From Trichobilharzia regenti (lineage: Eukaryota > Platyhelminthes > Trematoda > Strigeidida > Schistosomatidae), in NCBI GenBank assembly GCA_944472135.2, contig OX235270.1, positions 49,786,352-49,850,351 of the forward strand: a DNA stretch of 64,000 nucleotides. Direction: 5' to 3'. The notes under the pieces are model-generated. The model searched no databases and was not told the origin of the DNA. It saw only the letters and a program-made list of their open reading frames with translations. The translations under genes and the position numbers were made by a program. Within the stretch, counting starts at the first letter, position 1. Each line of letters starts with the position of its first letter. This document shows, piece after piece, positions 31,490-44,453 of the stretch.

Positions 31490-34330
31490 GATGTGTCTTT
31501 CTTTGATAAAAGCAAAATTAAGCGTCGGGATGTTAAGTGTCCGTACAGTGTACGAGGCTAAAACGTCTGGTCAGATTGCCAAAGGAGTTAGGAGGAATAG
31601 CATAAGAACGCTAGGATCCTGTAAGAGCAGATGGAATGGATTTGAACTATCGAAATTGTCAACTGGAGAGTCAGTGATCTATTCCGGTCACTCAGACATG
31701 CACACTGACAGAGTGGCCATCATGATTTCCCCAACAGCAGTAAAAACTTTTATGCGGCGGGGATCAATCTCTTTCAGAATAGTAACGGCAAGATTCAACT
31801 CAAAAGGAATGAAGGAAACAATTATCCAGTTCTACGCGCCTAAAAAACACTCAGAACAAGAGGAGAAGGAAAGTCTCTATATACAACTACGAACATTAAT
31901 GAACAACATCTCAAATGATGACTTCGAAACCTTATGGGCAACATGAATGCCAAATTGGGATCAGACAATACAGGAGGTGGACTAATCATGAGTCGAGAGG
32001 CTCCCAGCGAAACGAATGAGCATGGAAAACTCCTCTCAGACTTCTGAGGCTTCAATGATTTGGTGATCGGAGGCAGTGTGAACAAGCACATGTATATACA
32101 CAAGGCAACGTGGATCTCATCCGATGGACACACCTAGAACCAGATAGACCTGATCTCAATCTCAAGGAAGTGGAGACGCAGTCTACTGCACACAACATCG
32201 AGAAGAAGGGCAAGTATTGGCCAAGACAATCGCCTAGTGCAAGGCACTTTCAAGGTCACGCTGAAAGCCGTCAAAGAAACTGTAAACAGACGGCGATTCA
32301 AGTTCAACACTCAAAAACTGAAGGACGAAACTACGAAAGACACATTCACTGAAGCTATCAGAGGCACTACTTGGCATCACTGAAGAAACTGTGTAGGAGA
32401 ATATTGGAACCAATTCTGTGAAGGTGATGCTCAAAGAAACCCATACAACTGTCTCAGGAAGAAAGAAGAGTCAAACAAGAATTGGCTCTCAATGGATACG
32501 TGGAAGCTAATAGAAGAGAGGAAAATGGTGAAACAGAGGATGGACCAATGCAAAGATGGACAACAGAAGAAGCAGCTGAGAGTTCAGTGTACATCCCACT
32601 GAATAAAGAAGTGAAGATTAGTGATAGGAAATACAAACGACAAACTGACCGGGAAATGAAGCAGAACAGCCTGGCCATAGGCAAAAGAGACCTCAGAACA
32701 TTATGTCAGATAACCAGGCCTCTTTCCAAGAAGAGATCAACTCAGATGATGACACCTATAAGAGATGGACAAGAGAACCTGTCAACAAAAGAGGAGAGAC
32801 GAATAAAACAATGTGCTGATCACTTCAAAGGACTCTTGGATCGACCACCAACTACAACTCATCCAGAAACACTACCGACGGCACGCACTTAACTGCGGGT
32901 GGACACCAATCCTGCAACCAAAGAAGAAATCCTGCATGCGACTAAGCTACTGAAGTCCAGTTGGCAAGGCAGTAGGGCCAGACGGAATTTCCCATCAAGC
33001 ATAGAGAAAGAGAACCATAGACTGTGGCAGATGTGCTGACGCCATTATTGAAAAATGTTTGCAAGGAATGTAATTGCCTACTTACTGAAAGAAAGGCTAT
33101 CTTGTCAAGCTGACAAAGAAAGGTGACTTAGGTCTGCACATGAACTGGCATGGAATCATACTCTTGTCCACGCTGCGTAAAATACCATATCACGTTATTC
33201 CGTAAAGACTTAAAATTGTTCTGAGTGCAGAACTCCGCCGATAAAAACCTGGATTCAGAATAGGCAAATCATATGCTGATAAAATTGCAACTCTATGCGT
33301 CGTCATCGGACAAAGCATAGAATGGCGGCCAAACCTCCTTCTCAGCTCCATCGATTTCGAAAATGCCTTCGACAGTGTTGTTCAAGAAGTAATTTGGAAA
33401 CTACTTCAACAATACGGCGTGCAGTGCCCTTATCTTTATCAAACTCATTCAACAGCTGGCCATATGACAATGGTACTTGTCAAATGATTGATCCACAACA
33501 GAAAACTCAGCAAAGCCCTTGAAGTGAATACAGGAGTAAGACAAGCTGGCTGCCTGTTATTTCCGATGATATTCTTATTGTGGCGGACTGGATTATGCGT
33601 CAGACTGTGCATCGGGAGTGAGAACACAGAATACACTGGACCGATAAGAAGACACTAGAGGATTTGGATTTCACGGATGGATGATTTATGTTCAATGTCA
33701 CACAAACTCTAAGACTTGCAACCGAAAACCAACAAATTGGCTGAAGAGGCTGGTAGTGAAGACAGGACTCTAGGTGAACACAGAAAAGACGGAGGAAATG
33801 AAGACGACCAACCAACAGCAACAACAATCAGTACGAATTACCATCAAGGGGAGAGATTTCACAGAGATTACCTCCTTCAATTATCTACGAGGCATCGTAT
33901 CAACCACAGGCGGAACGGACAAAGATGTCAAAGCTGACCAGGCAGAATCGGAAAGGTAGGATACGCCTTCATCGACCTGAAACCAGTTTGGAAATCTTCT
34001 GCTCTCAGCAGCACAAAGAACAAGACCGGATTTTCAGCACAAGTGTGAGAGCCAGTCAGTTCTATACGGATCAAATATTTGCACTCTGTGTCACGAACAG
34101 GATTTCCAACAGTTTGTGGCAGACTTTTACCAACAACAGCCTTCGGTCCATACTAAAGATCAAGTCACCAGAAAGAATTAGTAACAAGAAACTGTGGGAA
34201 CAACCGTCTAACCAAGAGCCGGTCGCGCAAGAAATATGCAGGAGAGAAAAGGAGATGGATCGAGCACACATTAAGGGAACCGCCGAATGACATCGTGCGC
34301 CAGGCCCTCAAGTGGAATCCAATCGAGAAG
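31490..34330 (+). mobile_element. Nearly full-length RTE element, decayed, 3' end cut by the inverted-repeat junction
   Basis: The endonuclease begins near 31520 (VGMLSVRTVYEAKTSGQIAK, SCKSRWNGFELSKLSTGES) and continues through IQFYAPKKHSEQEEKE, with the linker at 32490-32900. The RT domain is at 33280-33600 in broken frames, the QQQQ segment is near 33820, and the C-terminal KSPERISNKKLWEQPSNQEP is at 34160-34230. It stops at about 34330, short of the normal RTE 3' end, exactly at the right-arm boundary of the large inverted repeat. Several frameshifts and stops make it inactive. Confidence 0.85.
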
Positions 34331-34429
34331 TGACCAGTGGGACCCGATCCAATGGCCAATTCAACAATTAATGCTCCCAGTGATGTTTATGTGCATAATG
34401 AATCAGATGAAACTAGTCCATCTTAACAA

Positions 34430-34785
34430 CTGGTGTTAATTATAGTAAGAATATAGCCAGGATAAGCATTTCATTAAGAATTTGGTTCGGTCGATGACAT
34501 CAGATATCAGACGGCGAGAAATGATTAAGAACAAGGTGCTATGGGAGCAAACCAACCAAGAACCTATCGCCCAAAAAAATATGCAGGAGGAAATGGAATA
34601 GACACACACTGAGAAAACCATTGTATGCCATCATACTCCACACCTTCCAGTGGAAATAGAATGTAAAACGAAGAATTAGGCGTGCATCCGAAGGTGACAT
34701 GGAGAAGATCATGTGAGGAGGGGATAAAAGTTTTTGCACCCAGCTAAAAAGGACTGTAGGGAAGACAGTGAAATACAGATGTGAT
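34430..34785 (+). mobile_element. RTE fragment (mirror of 9830-10190)
   Basis: Same sequence as the left-arm fragment in reverse orientation, with KNKVLWEQTNQEPIAQ visible on the plus strand. Confidence 0.7.
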
Positions 34786-36544
34786 TCTGACGCCGTATCT
34801 TCCACACGGAAATCAATGGACAACAATGATAATAGTCATAACCATCATTGATGCAGCAACTTATACTGATCTCCTACATCCAAATAAAATTGAAAAATTT
34901 CATCCCAAATCGAAATCACAATAAACCACCAATCAATCATACGCAAATACACAAAGTCACTAGTTTTCCACAACTGAATAATCCTCTTTGATAGCTGATT
35001 TCAGTATGAACATTAACACAAAAAATAATCGTATTTGCACAACTTTCACTCATATATCTTAGTATAAATGTCACAGCTACTGTTGGGAACATGACAATAG
35101 AAGAAAAATATGGAAATGAAAACGGATTACAGATATATTCAGAATAGCTGCTTCTCATGGAAGATTACACAAAATGTGAGATGAAGTTAATTTGAAAATT
35201 ACTTGTTATACTTAACTGGATAATAATGATAATAATAATAATATCACAGAAATAAACATTATCCAGATGGATACGACCGAACATGGTGTAGAAGACCAAG
35301 AGGTAGAGTACATCTTTTCAATACTTAACTATCATTCTTGTTATATATGTGTGTTATATTAAATATAAATGATGATTTGTATAAAAAGTATATAAGCAAA
35401 ATTATTCTTTGGGGGAATTAAATGATTACATCCCACTAGAAACTGAAAGGTCGGTGAAATAAAATCAAAATGATTTTTTCAGCAGCACTCACGAGCACGG
35501 ACGAAAACATTTTCTGATGATATGGATATATATCTCTTGTCAGTTTTCCGTTGTTCTAAAAAGGAAAACAACTTTATTTAGTCTTGTAATAAAGACTGTA
35601 CTGGTGAGCCCAGCTAACATGGATTAAGAAACAAAAATTACGGTTAATGAATGAAAATTTAGCAATTGTGTGGACATCGTGGAAATATTCTAGAAGCAGA
35701 GAATTCGATTATTCTATCCACACCGTCATATAATCACAATACGGTTACACTTAAAGCAATACTAAAAATGTTTTAAATTCTCTATCACTCATCACTATAG
35801 TGTATTTAGCCAACTTCTTTTAAAACTAATGTTCACCTCTCAAGCTAATGATAACAACCTTAATTCCATATTTTTTGCCTTTATCTCCTGTCAACTGAAA
35901 AAAAAGATTTCAATGTTGGAATCACTATCAGGCACATCAGCATAAATATTAGAACGCTAATGATCTGACTTACAATTTTAGGTCTTATCCTAAGAAATAC
36001 TATGATATTTTACTGTTGGAGAATTCTTAATTCGCTCTAAATAATGCGACAGTAACAACAACAACAACAGTTTTTGTAGAATAAAATGGTTGACTGACTC
36101 AAAGTAACACAGTGAGAATCACCTCCAAACTTTTCTAAACTCATTGCTTTAAACATCATCGTCATCATATTTAAAGATGATTTTCCTCCATAGAAATTCC
36201 AATACTAACTGCTGTCAGGATGTTCAAATAATCTATTGTTTGTATTGAGATGGCAATGCAATAATGAGTTATGAATTTATTTCACGGTAAATGCTTACCA
36301 AAAATAAATTTCACTCATCTACTTACATTTCTGTGCATCTATTCAGCGTATTCGATTGGCTATAGTCATGAACAACATATGAAAATAGTCAATTGAAAAG
36401 GCAGATAACTTGGTCAACGTTTTTATCTTAGTGATCAAAAATTGTTTTAGGGACTATAGTGACTAATCGCCGAATGACTTCGTGAATGGTTAGGAAGTAT
36501 ATATAAATAGATAAAGTGAAATACGACTTCGAATAAAAACAGTG

Positions 36545-36641
36545 TGAATTCTTTGAGAAAGCTATTAGCATTAAATAGCGAAACGTCAGTAAAAACAATA
36601 TCGTTTTGTTTTTCATTCATTGGGAAATACAAAAACCTCTA
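36545..36641 (+). mobile_element. Half fold-back element (mirror of 7968-8062)
   Basis: Plus strand carries 'gctattagcattaaatagcg' followed by aaacgtcag and 'ttcattcattgggaaatac'. The motif upstream is TTGAGAA, a weaker version of the hammerhead-like core at 11786. Confidence 0.7.
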
Positions 36642-36869
36642 TTATAATGAACACTGTGAATCTATCTAAAGAGGTTATTTTATAATAGATATTCAAAATA
36701 ACAAATTATTTTATCAAAAAAGGTGAGACTGAATAACTAGGACCTTAGAATTTCATTTATCGTGTGCTTTTCAATGTGAGATTCAGTGATATGAAGTGAC
36801 TTTAATAATTCATTATTCATTTACAAAACTTATTTTGAACGAAACACTCACTCACTTCTTATTTCCGAA

Positions 36870-37316
36870 CTAGGGATTTCTTGCTGCTGGAATATTTGAA
36901 TTACTAGAGTCATTTTTTGCACATCTCATGTATTCTTTTGCAGAAAACGACAATGGTGACATTGAAGATGTTTGTAGACCAGAATATTCATAGTTATCAA
37001 CGATTGTCGTTGTTACCATGATTCTATCATGCAGGCGATCCAGGAGATATTTCGACTTGTTGGAATCTTTGTATGCCATTGATGAAGCAGGTGACAAAGG
37101 TGATAACTCCGCTCTTCTTTGTACCACTGATGTACTAGATTGTGACGGACATGATGTTGATGTGGTTGTAAAGCATAGTTCAGGATCTGAGTACAAATAT
37201 GCATCAGATCCACTGTCAGAATGATTGGCAAGGTGTGACGAACCATTTGATTGTAATCTGCTAATATTTGTTGAGTTATGGCTGAACAATTCTGGTTTTT
37301 CTTCACTTGATAAAGC
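36870..37316 (-). CDS. Serine/threonine-rich unknown protein, putative terminal exon (right copy)
   Basis: Identical in protein sequence to the frame at 7296-7742, with the same acceptor. If the left copy is a real exon, this one is a second, inverted dose. If it is only an open frame, its conservation simply reflects a recent duplication. Confidence 0.4.
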   Translation of the reverse strand, partial: ALSSEEKPELFSHNSTNISRLQSNGSSHLANHSDSGSDAYLYSDPELCFTTTSTSCPSQSSTSVVQRRAELSPLSPASSMAYKDSNKSKYLLDRLHDRIMVTTTIVDNYEYSGLQTSSMSPLSFSAKEYMRCAKNDSSNSNIPAARNP

Positions 37317-37832
37317 CTATTAGAATAAATCACACATATCACCTTTATTGATAGAGATGACTCTAAATGATGAGTCATTTGCAAAGTAGACAAAACCAGA
37401 GTGTTTCCGACTTTTGTGTGTTGCAGAAGACTTCACCATATGTAGTGAAAAGCCAGGGTGGTGTGTTTAAAAGAAACTGATCCAACCTCCACATTCACCA
37501 TCGATCTGGTTCGGCTTGACACCTTAGATTTTGTTTTTCCATTGGCCTTCACTTTTTTCAACTTCACTTGTGAAAACTATTATTTGAATTTGCTTCCATG
37601 CCCATCCCACCACTCTATCTGTGTCTTTTCAAGTGGTATGTTTTGCATGAACATGGTGTCACTTGAACACATATCCTGTATTCTGCACATATACATTTAA
37701 ATTAGAATTTTTGATTTAAATTTAAAAGTGACCCACACAGTACACTTGGACAATAATACATTTGATAGGACGTTATAACCTACAGATTATTCCTACACTC
37801 ATTAACACATGTAAGTGATCATTATTAACTAT

Positions 37833-38560
37833 TCCCTTGGGTTCCGAGTGGAACATAGAGCTTCAACAACACATCTCAACCTCATCCTGTTCTCTGTAGT
37901 CCTCTTTGCCTGATGCCACGATTGCCTATGAACTTCCATCTCCTTTTTACACGATCTATCTCATGTCCAACTCATCATTTCTCATTCGCGTTCCACTCGA
38001 GGGCCTGATGAGCGATTCTGTTAAACGATCTCCACAACGTGTGTCCGATTAATTTCCATTTCCTTTAGCGTATTTGTTTGGCTCATTCCCAGAGTTCCTT
38101 GAAGTTAATTTTTGCTGTCTATCTGATCTTCAGTATCATTGAGAGAAGACAGCGGTTGGTAAAAGTCTTCAGTCAGTTGGAAATTCTTTTCGTGACACGC
38201 CAAATCTCTGACCCATATAGAAGCACTGAATTGACATCAATGTTGAAAATCTGAGTTTTATTTTTTTATGCTGAGTGCAGAAGATTTCCAAACTGATTTC
38301 AGAGTGATGAAGGTTACCTTGCTTTTCCGATCGTGGTTTTGACATCCTCATCTGTTCCGTCTGTGGCTGAAACTATCCCGCTAGATAAGTGAAATAAATG
38401 ACCTCTTTCAAATTTCTCCCGTCATAGTGATTGATACTTGTTGTTGTTGTTGGTTAGTTATCTCCATGATTTCCGTCTTCTCTACGTTCACCTAAAGTTC
38501 TGTCTTCGTTGACAACCTCTTCTGCCAACTTGTTGGTTTTCGCCTGTTAGTCTTCGAGTT
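37833..38560 (-). mobile_element. RTE 3' fragment (mirror of 6045-6770)
   Basis: Same fragment as the left-arm RTE, reverse orientation, with a one-base difference near 38310. Confidence 0.75.
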
Positions 38561-39662
38561 TTTTTCTGTATACACATGTATCCGTGTAGAGTTCTGCCTC
38601 CATAGCATCGTTTGGTCTCTACAGATTGACATGGTTGGGTATTTTGACTGGGGTGTATAGAAGCCTGATTCCGTTCGAGTGCTTCCAAATGGCAGTCTAA
38701 CAATGTAGCTTTCCTTCTAGTCCACGGTACCATTCAAGCCTTGCCCCAGTGGCGTAGGCATATTCGTAGAGACATGTGAATCCGTTTTCAGAGCTTCAGA
38801 GGGAATTCCATCGTATCGTAATTCCTTCCCGGACATCAATAACTGTATTGCATTCAGGCGCCCTGCTTTTTTCGAAGGATTGTTGTCTACTCAGAGTCCG
38901 GTGGCTGCTAGTTGTATTTCCGGAATAGCTGCAGATGATGACACACTGTTTTCTTTGTTCCTCTTCTTTTGGAATTAGTTTCCCATGACTATCTTTCATT
39001 GAATTCACAGATAGAGATCTACTAAAATAATGGTATAATCTTTTGATATATATTTTACGCGGGTCAGATCTGTTGTTATGACCACTGTCAAAAATGTGTA
39101 CATAATTTCGCATTTAAAAAACATCAAGTTTCAATAACGGATTGCGTTACCAGGTAACTTTTCTTCTACCGTTAGAGTAGAATTGTCGTTTGTATTTCCT
39201 ATCACTAATCTTCACTTCTTTATTCAGTGGGATGTACACTGAACTCTCAGCTGCTTCTTCCGTTGTCCATCTCTGCATTGGTCCATCCTCTGTTTCACCA
39301 TTTTCCTCTCTTCTATTAGCTTCCACGTATCCATTGAGAGCCAATTCTTGTCTTGACTCTCTTTCTTCCTGAGACAGTTGTATGGGTTTCTTTGAGCATC
39401 ACCTTCACAGAATTGGTTCCAATATTCTCCTACACAGGTTTCTTCAGTGATGCCAAGTAGTGCCTCTGATAGCTTCAGTGAATGTGTCTTTCGTAGTTTC
39501 GTCCTTCAGTTTTTGAGTGTTGAACTTGAATCGCCGTCTGTTTACAGTTTCTTTGACGGCTTTCAGCGTGACCTTGAAAGTGCCTTGCACTAGGCGATTG
39601 TCTTGGCCAATACTTGCCCTTCTTCCGATGTTGTGTGCAGTAGACTGCGTCTCCACTTTCTT
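38561..39662 (-). mobile_element. Chimeric RTE remnants
   Basis: From 39660 down, the minus strand matches the linker of the 31.5-kb RTE (QSTAHNIGRRASIGQDNR; NGYVEANRREENGETEDG). At about 39189 it switches to another RTE-like stretch (KDSHGKLIPKEEEQRKQC) and then to an unassigned part at 38560-38790 ending at the inverted-repeat boundary. The 39189-39662 part is inverted relative to 32158-32643. Confidence 0.65.
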
Positions 39663-39678
39663 GAGATTGAGATGAAGT

Positions 39679-40016
39679 TATGGTGAGAGCACGCTGCTAG
39701 CCAATTGGTGGACATTAATTTACGTCAATGTCTGGGTCGCTAATATTGGCCGTGAGAAAATATGAACAAGGCTGATTCAACAACCAATCACAGCAGACTT
39801 AACGTGGGCAAATACGATTCGGAGATATATCGCTTAACTTTCTGGGAAACCAGTCACAAGCAGTACAGAATAACCTTGAACAAGAAACAATCAATCAGAA
39901 GAATGTGTGTTTGTCTGCTTGAATAAGCTATAATAATATACATGAAATATATATAAATACGTGCTGATTTCCTGAATAAACGATCTGTTACCTGGCCCTT
40001 GTCTTCTGTTGCTACA
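39679..40016 (+). mobile_element. Solo LTR of the gypsy element family at 60.5-64 kb
   Basis: About 338 bp matching the LTR at 60538-60879 (reverse complement): 'ggtgagagcacgctgctagc' at the start, 'aatattggccgtgag', TATA-like 'atatataaatacgtgctgat', AATAAA ('gaataaacgatctg') and an end ...cttctgttgctaca. There is no internal region on either side, so it is a solo LTR. The start is ta instead of the expected TG, and no clear target duplication is visible. Confidence 0.8.
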
Positions 40017-40424
40017 TAGTGACCAACATGAGTATTCATTAAAATAATCACCATCTTGTCCTGGGATCATTGGCTAAACGTATAACTAGTGCTGATACAT
40101 CATAATCGACAGGTGTTATACAGCAAACAACTTTTTATATTCACTAAATATGAACTATTGTTGGGTTTTCAAGGTAGTGAAATAACCACAAGACTCTGTT
40201 TATAAATTAGTTACATAACTTACTCCCAGATATGATCTTCGTCCAGTAGAATGTACTTTTGATGCTCCATGGTGCTTATTTGATCCTTTATATGAAAGGT
40301 CTTTGTATTTTTCCGTTATATTATCGGATGTGTTCTGGTGTAGCTCTGGTGACTCTCTACAAAATAAATAAAAAACCATTTTTAGCTTGTAATCAAAGTT
40401 ATAAAGTACAAAAACACGGGAATT
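40017..40424. other. Intergenic DNA
   Basis: Nothing recognised. Confidence 0.35.
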
Positions 40425-40545
40425 CCTCAGTTACACGGCGGTAGAATCCTCGCCGACTACGCATGTGGCCCGGGGTTCGATCCGTGAGCGACACATTCCT
40501 TTTTCTGCGCTAAGCCGCTTTATTAAGAACTCTAGACAGAGTTAC
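40425..40545 (+). mobile_element. tRNA-Gly-like SINE fragment
   Basis: 'ggcggtagaatcctcgccga' and box B ggttcgatcc match the SINE at 45371-45560; the rest is diverged. Confidence 0.55.
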
Positions 40546-43234
40546 AGATGTTTTTTCCTAATATGATGAAGTTGAAGATGTCTTAAATTTTTACAGTTCC
40601 ACTACTATTTTTGCTCTTGTTGTTAGCTTTTATGATCTTATTGAATTTTATGGAATATTTACTTAACACCAACACTTCTTCTGTCTGTTTCAATTCATTA
40701 TATAGGTTTTCTGATGTATTAATTAGAGGTTTCTTAAACACTTAACTAGGCTTTTCTTTAAAAATAAAGGACTAGATGAACTAAAGTACGCTGGCCTTTT
40801 ATAAAATTTAGTATATAGTTTAACTTCTATTCTTTTTTTCCGTCTAACATAGCTAATTCTACTTGTTTATTTTCTGAATCAAATGTAAGTTTCATTACCT
40901 CTACTATTAAGTTTGGATGTGTTAGGAAACCAGAGACACATTCTTTTTAACAGTGTGAAAGTGTCATCCACGTATCTCCACCATATTTTTGAAGCATGAT
41001 TAAATTTTCTAAGATTTAAAACGAAAATGATAATAATGCATGTATGAGTGCAGTGAAAATCTTTTCATATGAACTTTAATACTGTCAACAGATATTCATG
41101 GTTTTATCATTATAAACTAAAAGGGATTGCAGTTGGTTTCTTTTGTTCACCTGTAATATTTTCAATGACTTTGTAATGAACTGCATAGATAATAATAAGA
41201 TATGAACACAAAGTCACTGATGCATACCATTAGTGCGATTGGAATACGTTATTTTTGGTTTGCTAGACTCTTGTTTTTAATTAGTATACTTAAAAGGATA
41301 TTAAAGTGAATTCACTTTGCTGTGTTCAAACGAATAGCGAAATATTAATTAACTGATTTTATTCGTTTTATCCTCAGGCCTATTTAAGTTTGTTACTAAG
41401 TATAGGCGTATCACCAGTCCAGTTTGTGTTTTAACACTAAAAGCCCTCCGATGAAAAGGAAGGTGAATTGAGTTTCTATTTCAAGTTTTATACAATTATA
41501 TTGGTAGTGAAACAAGGTCAGTAGTAGTGCAAAGAATCACCCTCCATTATTTATTCATATTGAAATATATCTATAAGTTATGACTTATGATTTGAACACA
41601 GCCAAACTGTTTACTTAACTAGAAACATGTTTTCCTTTCCTTTGTAATTTGGAATAGTTTTCTGTGAGATTATAAGTACCGTTTAAACTGGAGGTGCGAT
41701 GTATATTTTCTTATCCAAATTTCGATTTCTATAATCAGGAAAATGTTTAAACATGATAATTCTAAAGAGGAACAAACATAAGATGTAGCTTTTTTTTACC
41801 TATATAGAGCGGATGTTGATGGGTGTACTTCATATTTCTGCAAATTTCGTTGCCACCCTTTTTCTTCGGTAATAATCGCTTTTAATGGCGAGAGAGACTT
41901 TCGCGTTGTGTCTGAAGAGCCAGGTTTTTGATGAGCACCATAACCATTATCGAACGAGAACTCCTTTAGTGGGACATTCCAAATTTCATTTAGAAAAAGA
42001 AATATACGAATTATAATGAATTCTTGCTGGGAAATATGAGTAGTTTACATCAATACTTCAATTTATGTAGAATGAAATGAAACATAATGGTGTTGAGACA
42101 GATAAATAAGTGTAAGCAGTAAATTTTGCCACGTCAAATACGTTTACAGGAATAATGAACTGATCAAATAAGTTCTACTTCTAGTTTTATATGCTGGACC
42201 CTTAATTTAAGAGTTTATCAGTTGAAACCGGTCCACTTCTAACAACACATATTCCAGAAGTTGCTACAGATAACACCAAATACACTATTGTGTCTGTTAA
42301 AAGTTAAAGGACATTTGTCAATGTAGTTGAAGATTGAACGATCAATTCATGGTTGTTTGCTCATACCAAACTTCCCCATAATTTTCGCGGGTCATCAATC
42401 TGACAGTCATCGTCTCATCATTCGCTGTTCAGAAGGAAGATTGAAAAACTATTAGAAGTAATATCGTGATTTATTGTTGTAATATTTGTTCTTACACCTT
42501 ACTCTGTAAAAGCAGTATTGCTGGTTATATGTTGGCGTTAGAATAAAGAAATCTTGAGTCACCAAACAGTGTTTTGGTTTTTGCGTCGGTTAATACTAAG
42601 CGTTTCTGGAAATCCTCGAAGAACAGCGTGAGGTCCAGCGTAGCAAGAGCTGGTCATTAACGGTTTATGGGACTTGACTGACAACATTTGGATTTTTTTT
42701 AACCAAAACATTCAAAGTTCCCAAATTTTCCGATTTCAAAATATCATATCTTACAAGATAAAAGTTACATAATTTCACCATCATATCAGATACTACTTTT
42801 CGACTACTGCGCTACATTTTTCTTATTAATAAAAACTCTCATTTCTGTAAAATGTTATGTCAAGAGTTTGTGGAAACTATCACAATTATTAACTTTTCGA
42901 ACACTGAATCCAAAAAATACAATCTTATTGACAGATAATACATATAACTAACTATTTGGATTTGTGGAATTTTTGAACATAAAAACATCTATAATTGTAT
43001 ATATTGTTGGATTTACATGTTCAAGTTGCTCCAAGTCAGTGAGTTTATGGTTGAGATATCATTTTAGTTAACTGTGCTGAACTATATTGCATGTTGTCTT
43101 ATTTTATAGTTGTCGTCGCTTTTTGCCCTTTTTCTGTGAACTGTTTCCTTTTGTTGATGTTGTTCTCATTGTTTGCCCGTTATTTTCTGATTTTGAGGGG
43201 AGCAACCCAAAAAGTCGCTTCTCCCTAAACTTTA
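40546..43234. other. Long intergenic stretch
   Basis: About 2.7 kb of AT-rich DNA with no long frame, no recognisable repeat and no tRNA-like promoter. This is the largest stretch in the window in which I see nothing. Confidence 0.45.
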
Positions 43235-43845
43235 ACTTAATGTAATCATCCCTTTCTCAGGCGTGAGGCTAGCAACCCCACCCTGTAAACAAAAATTGCT
43301 ACAGAACCTTCAGCAGAATGAACCTCTTTGCACCAAAAGAAAAAGTCTGTGTGGGGACATGGAACGTCCGAACTATGTACGAGATTGGGAAAGCTGCCCA
43401 GGTCGCCAACGAGATGAAAAGATACGGAATCCAAGTGCTGAGAATATGTGAAAGCAGATGGAATGGGAGTGGACTGACCAAATTGTCAACGGGCGAGTCA
43501 AAGAGGTGGAACAGAGAAAGCACTGGGCTGAACACTTCAAAAGACTTCTAAATCGTCCGCCACTTACAACGTGCCCAACAATACCAACAACGGAAGCAGA
43601 ACTACCAGTGAACACTGACCCCCCGACGAAATCATAAGTCCTGAATGCAATCAAGATGCTTAAAGCTAGGAAAACAACAGGATCAGATGGAATCCCAGCA
43701 GAAGCGAGGAGGAGATGAAAGCATGTGGACAGACCTGGAGCAGGGTGAAAAAGTTGTCAGAAAACCGAAGGCAATGGAGGTGCTCAGCTGAAGCCCTATG
43801 TTCCCCTAGGAACTAAAGGATACAATAATAATAATAATAATAATC
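43235..43845 (+). mobile_element. Internally deleted RTE derivative
   Basis: Three RTE blocks are fused in the correct order: the start of the endonuclease (KVCVGTWNVRTMYEIGKAAQ, ESRWNGSGLTKLSTGE, 43318-43500), the RT linker and entry (HWAEHFKRLLNRPP, KTTGSDGIPAEA, 43500-43711), and the last coding bases (ENRRQWRCSAEALCSPRN, 43740-43815). An (AAT)n 3' tail closes it at about 43845. Both true ends are present but about four fifths of the element is missing. Confidence 0.8.
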
Positions 43846-44453
43846 AGATACATTTAGAAGCAAAGAAAAGTCATTGGAAAAGCTTCTGAATGATTTAACG
43901 CAAAATTATTAGCGGCCTAGATGTTAATGAAAAATTCTTTGAAACAAAAATCGATTCAATAATGAACTGAAAAATTCGTTGTTTGTAAATAAAAGATAGC
44001 GATCAACCTCGCTTGGTTTAACATCCCATGAAGTTAGCACTTAAAAGTTTTAAAAAATAATGGATTCAAAGTAGATAAATTCAATTAGAGCGACTAACGA
44101 ACCATTCACTTTTTATCAGTTGATGTATTTCTGTGAAGAACTGCATTTATGGAGAATTTAAAGCGCACCGTGTTCTCTAGATTAGGTGATTCGAGCTTTT
44201 GGATAATTTGATAATATTTATACTATGGATTTTATAAGGATATGGAATTAAGTGTAGTTACATATAACGTGGTTTGAAAAGAAAACAAACGGTAGTGATC
44301 AATGCTTGTATGATACTTCGGAGATGAGTGAAAGTATATTCCATTCGCTTTGTGATTTGCTGATGGCTTCAGCGAACGGACAAGTAAATTTACAGCATTC
44401 TTATCAATATATCTGGTGCTTACAAATAAAAGTATCTGCTTCATTAGAGAAAA
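43846..44453. other. DNA downstream of the last dystrobrevin exon seen
   Basis: No convincing further exon on the minus strand. A final dystrobrevin exon, if any, is not recognised here. Confidence 0.35.

Larger units (their letters stand above)
34331..38560. repeat. Right arm of the 4.2-kb inverted repeat
   Basis: Reverse complement of 6045-10280. The left end retains only about 15 bases of the SINE that is complete in the other arm. The right end stops inside an RTE fragment that runs on in the other arm. Both truncations point to this arm being the derived copy. Confidence 0.95.

Noticed and set aside
44232..44444. Further dystrobrevin C-terminal exon
   Set aside because: Frame is open but shows no dystrobrevin-like sequence and no acceptor in the right phase.
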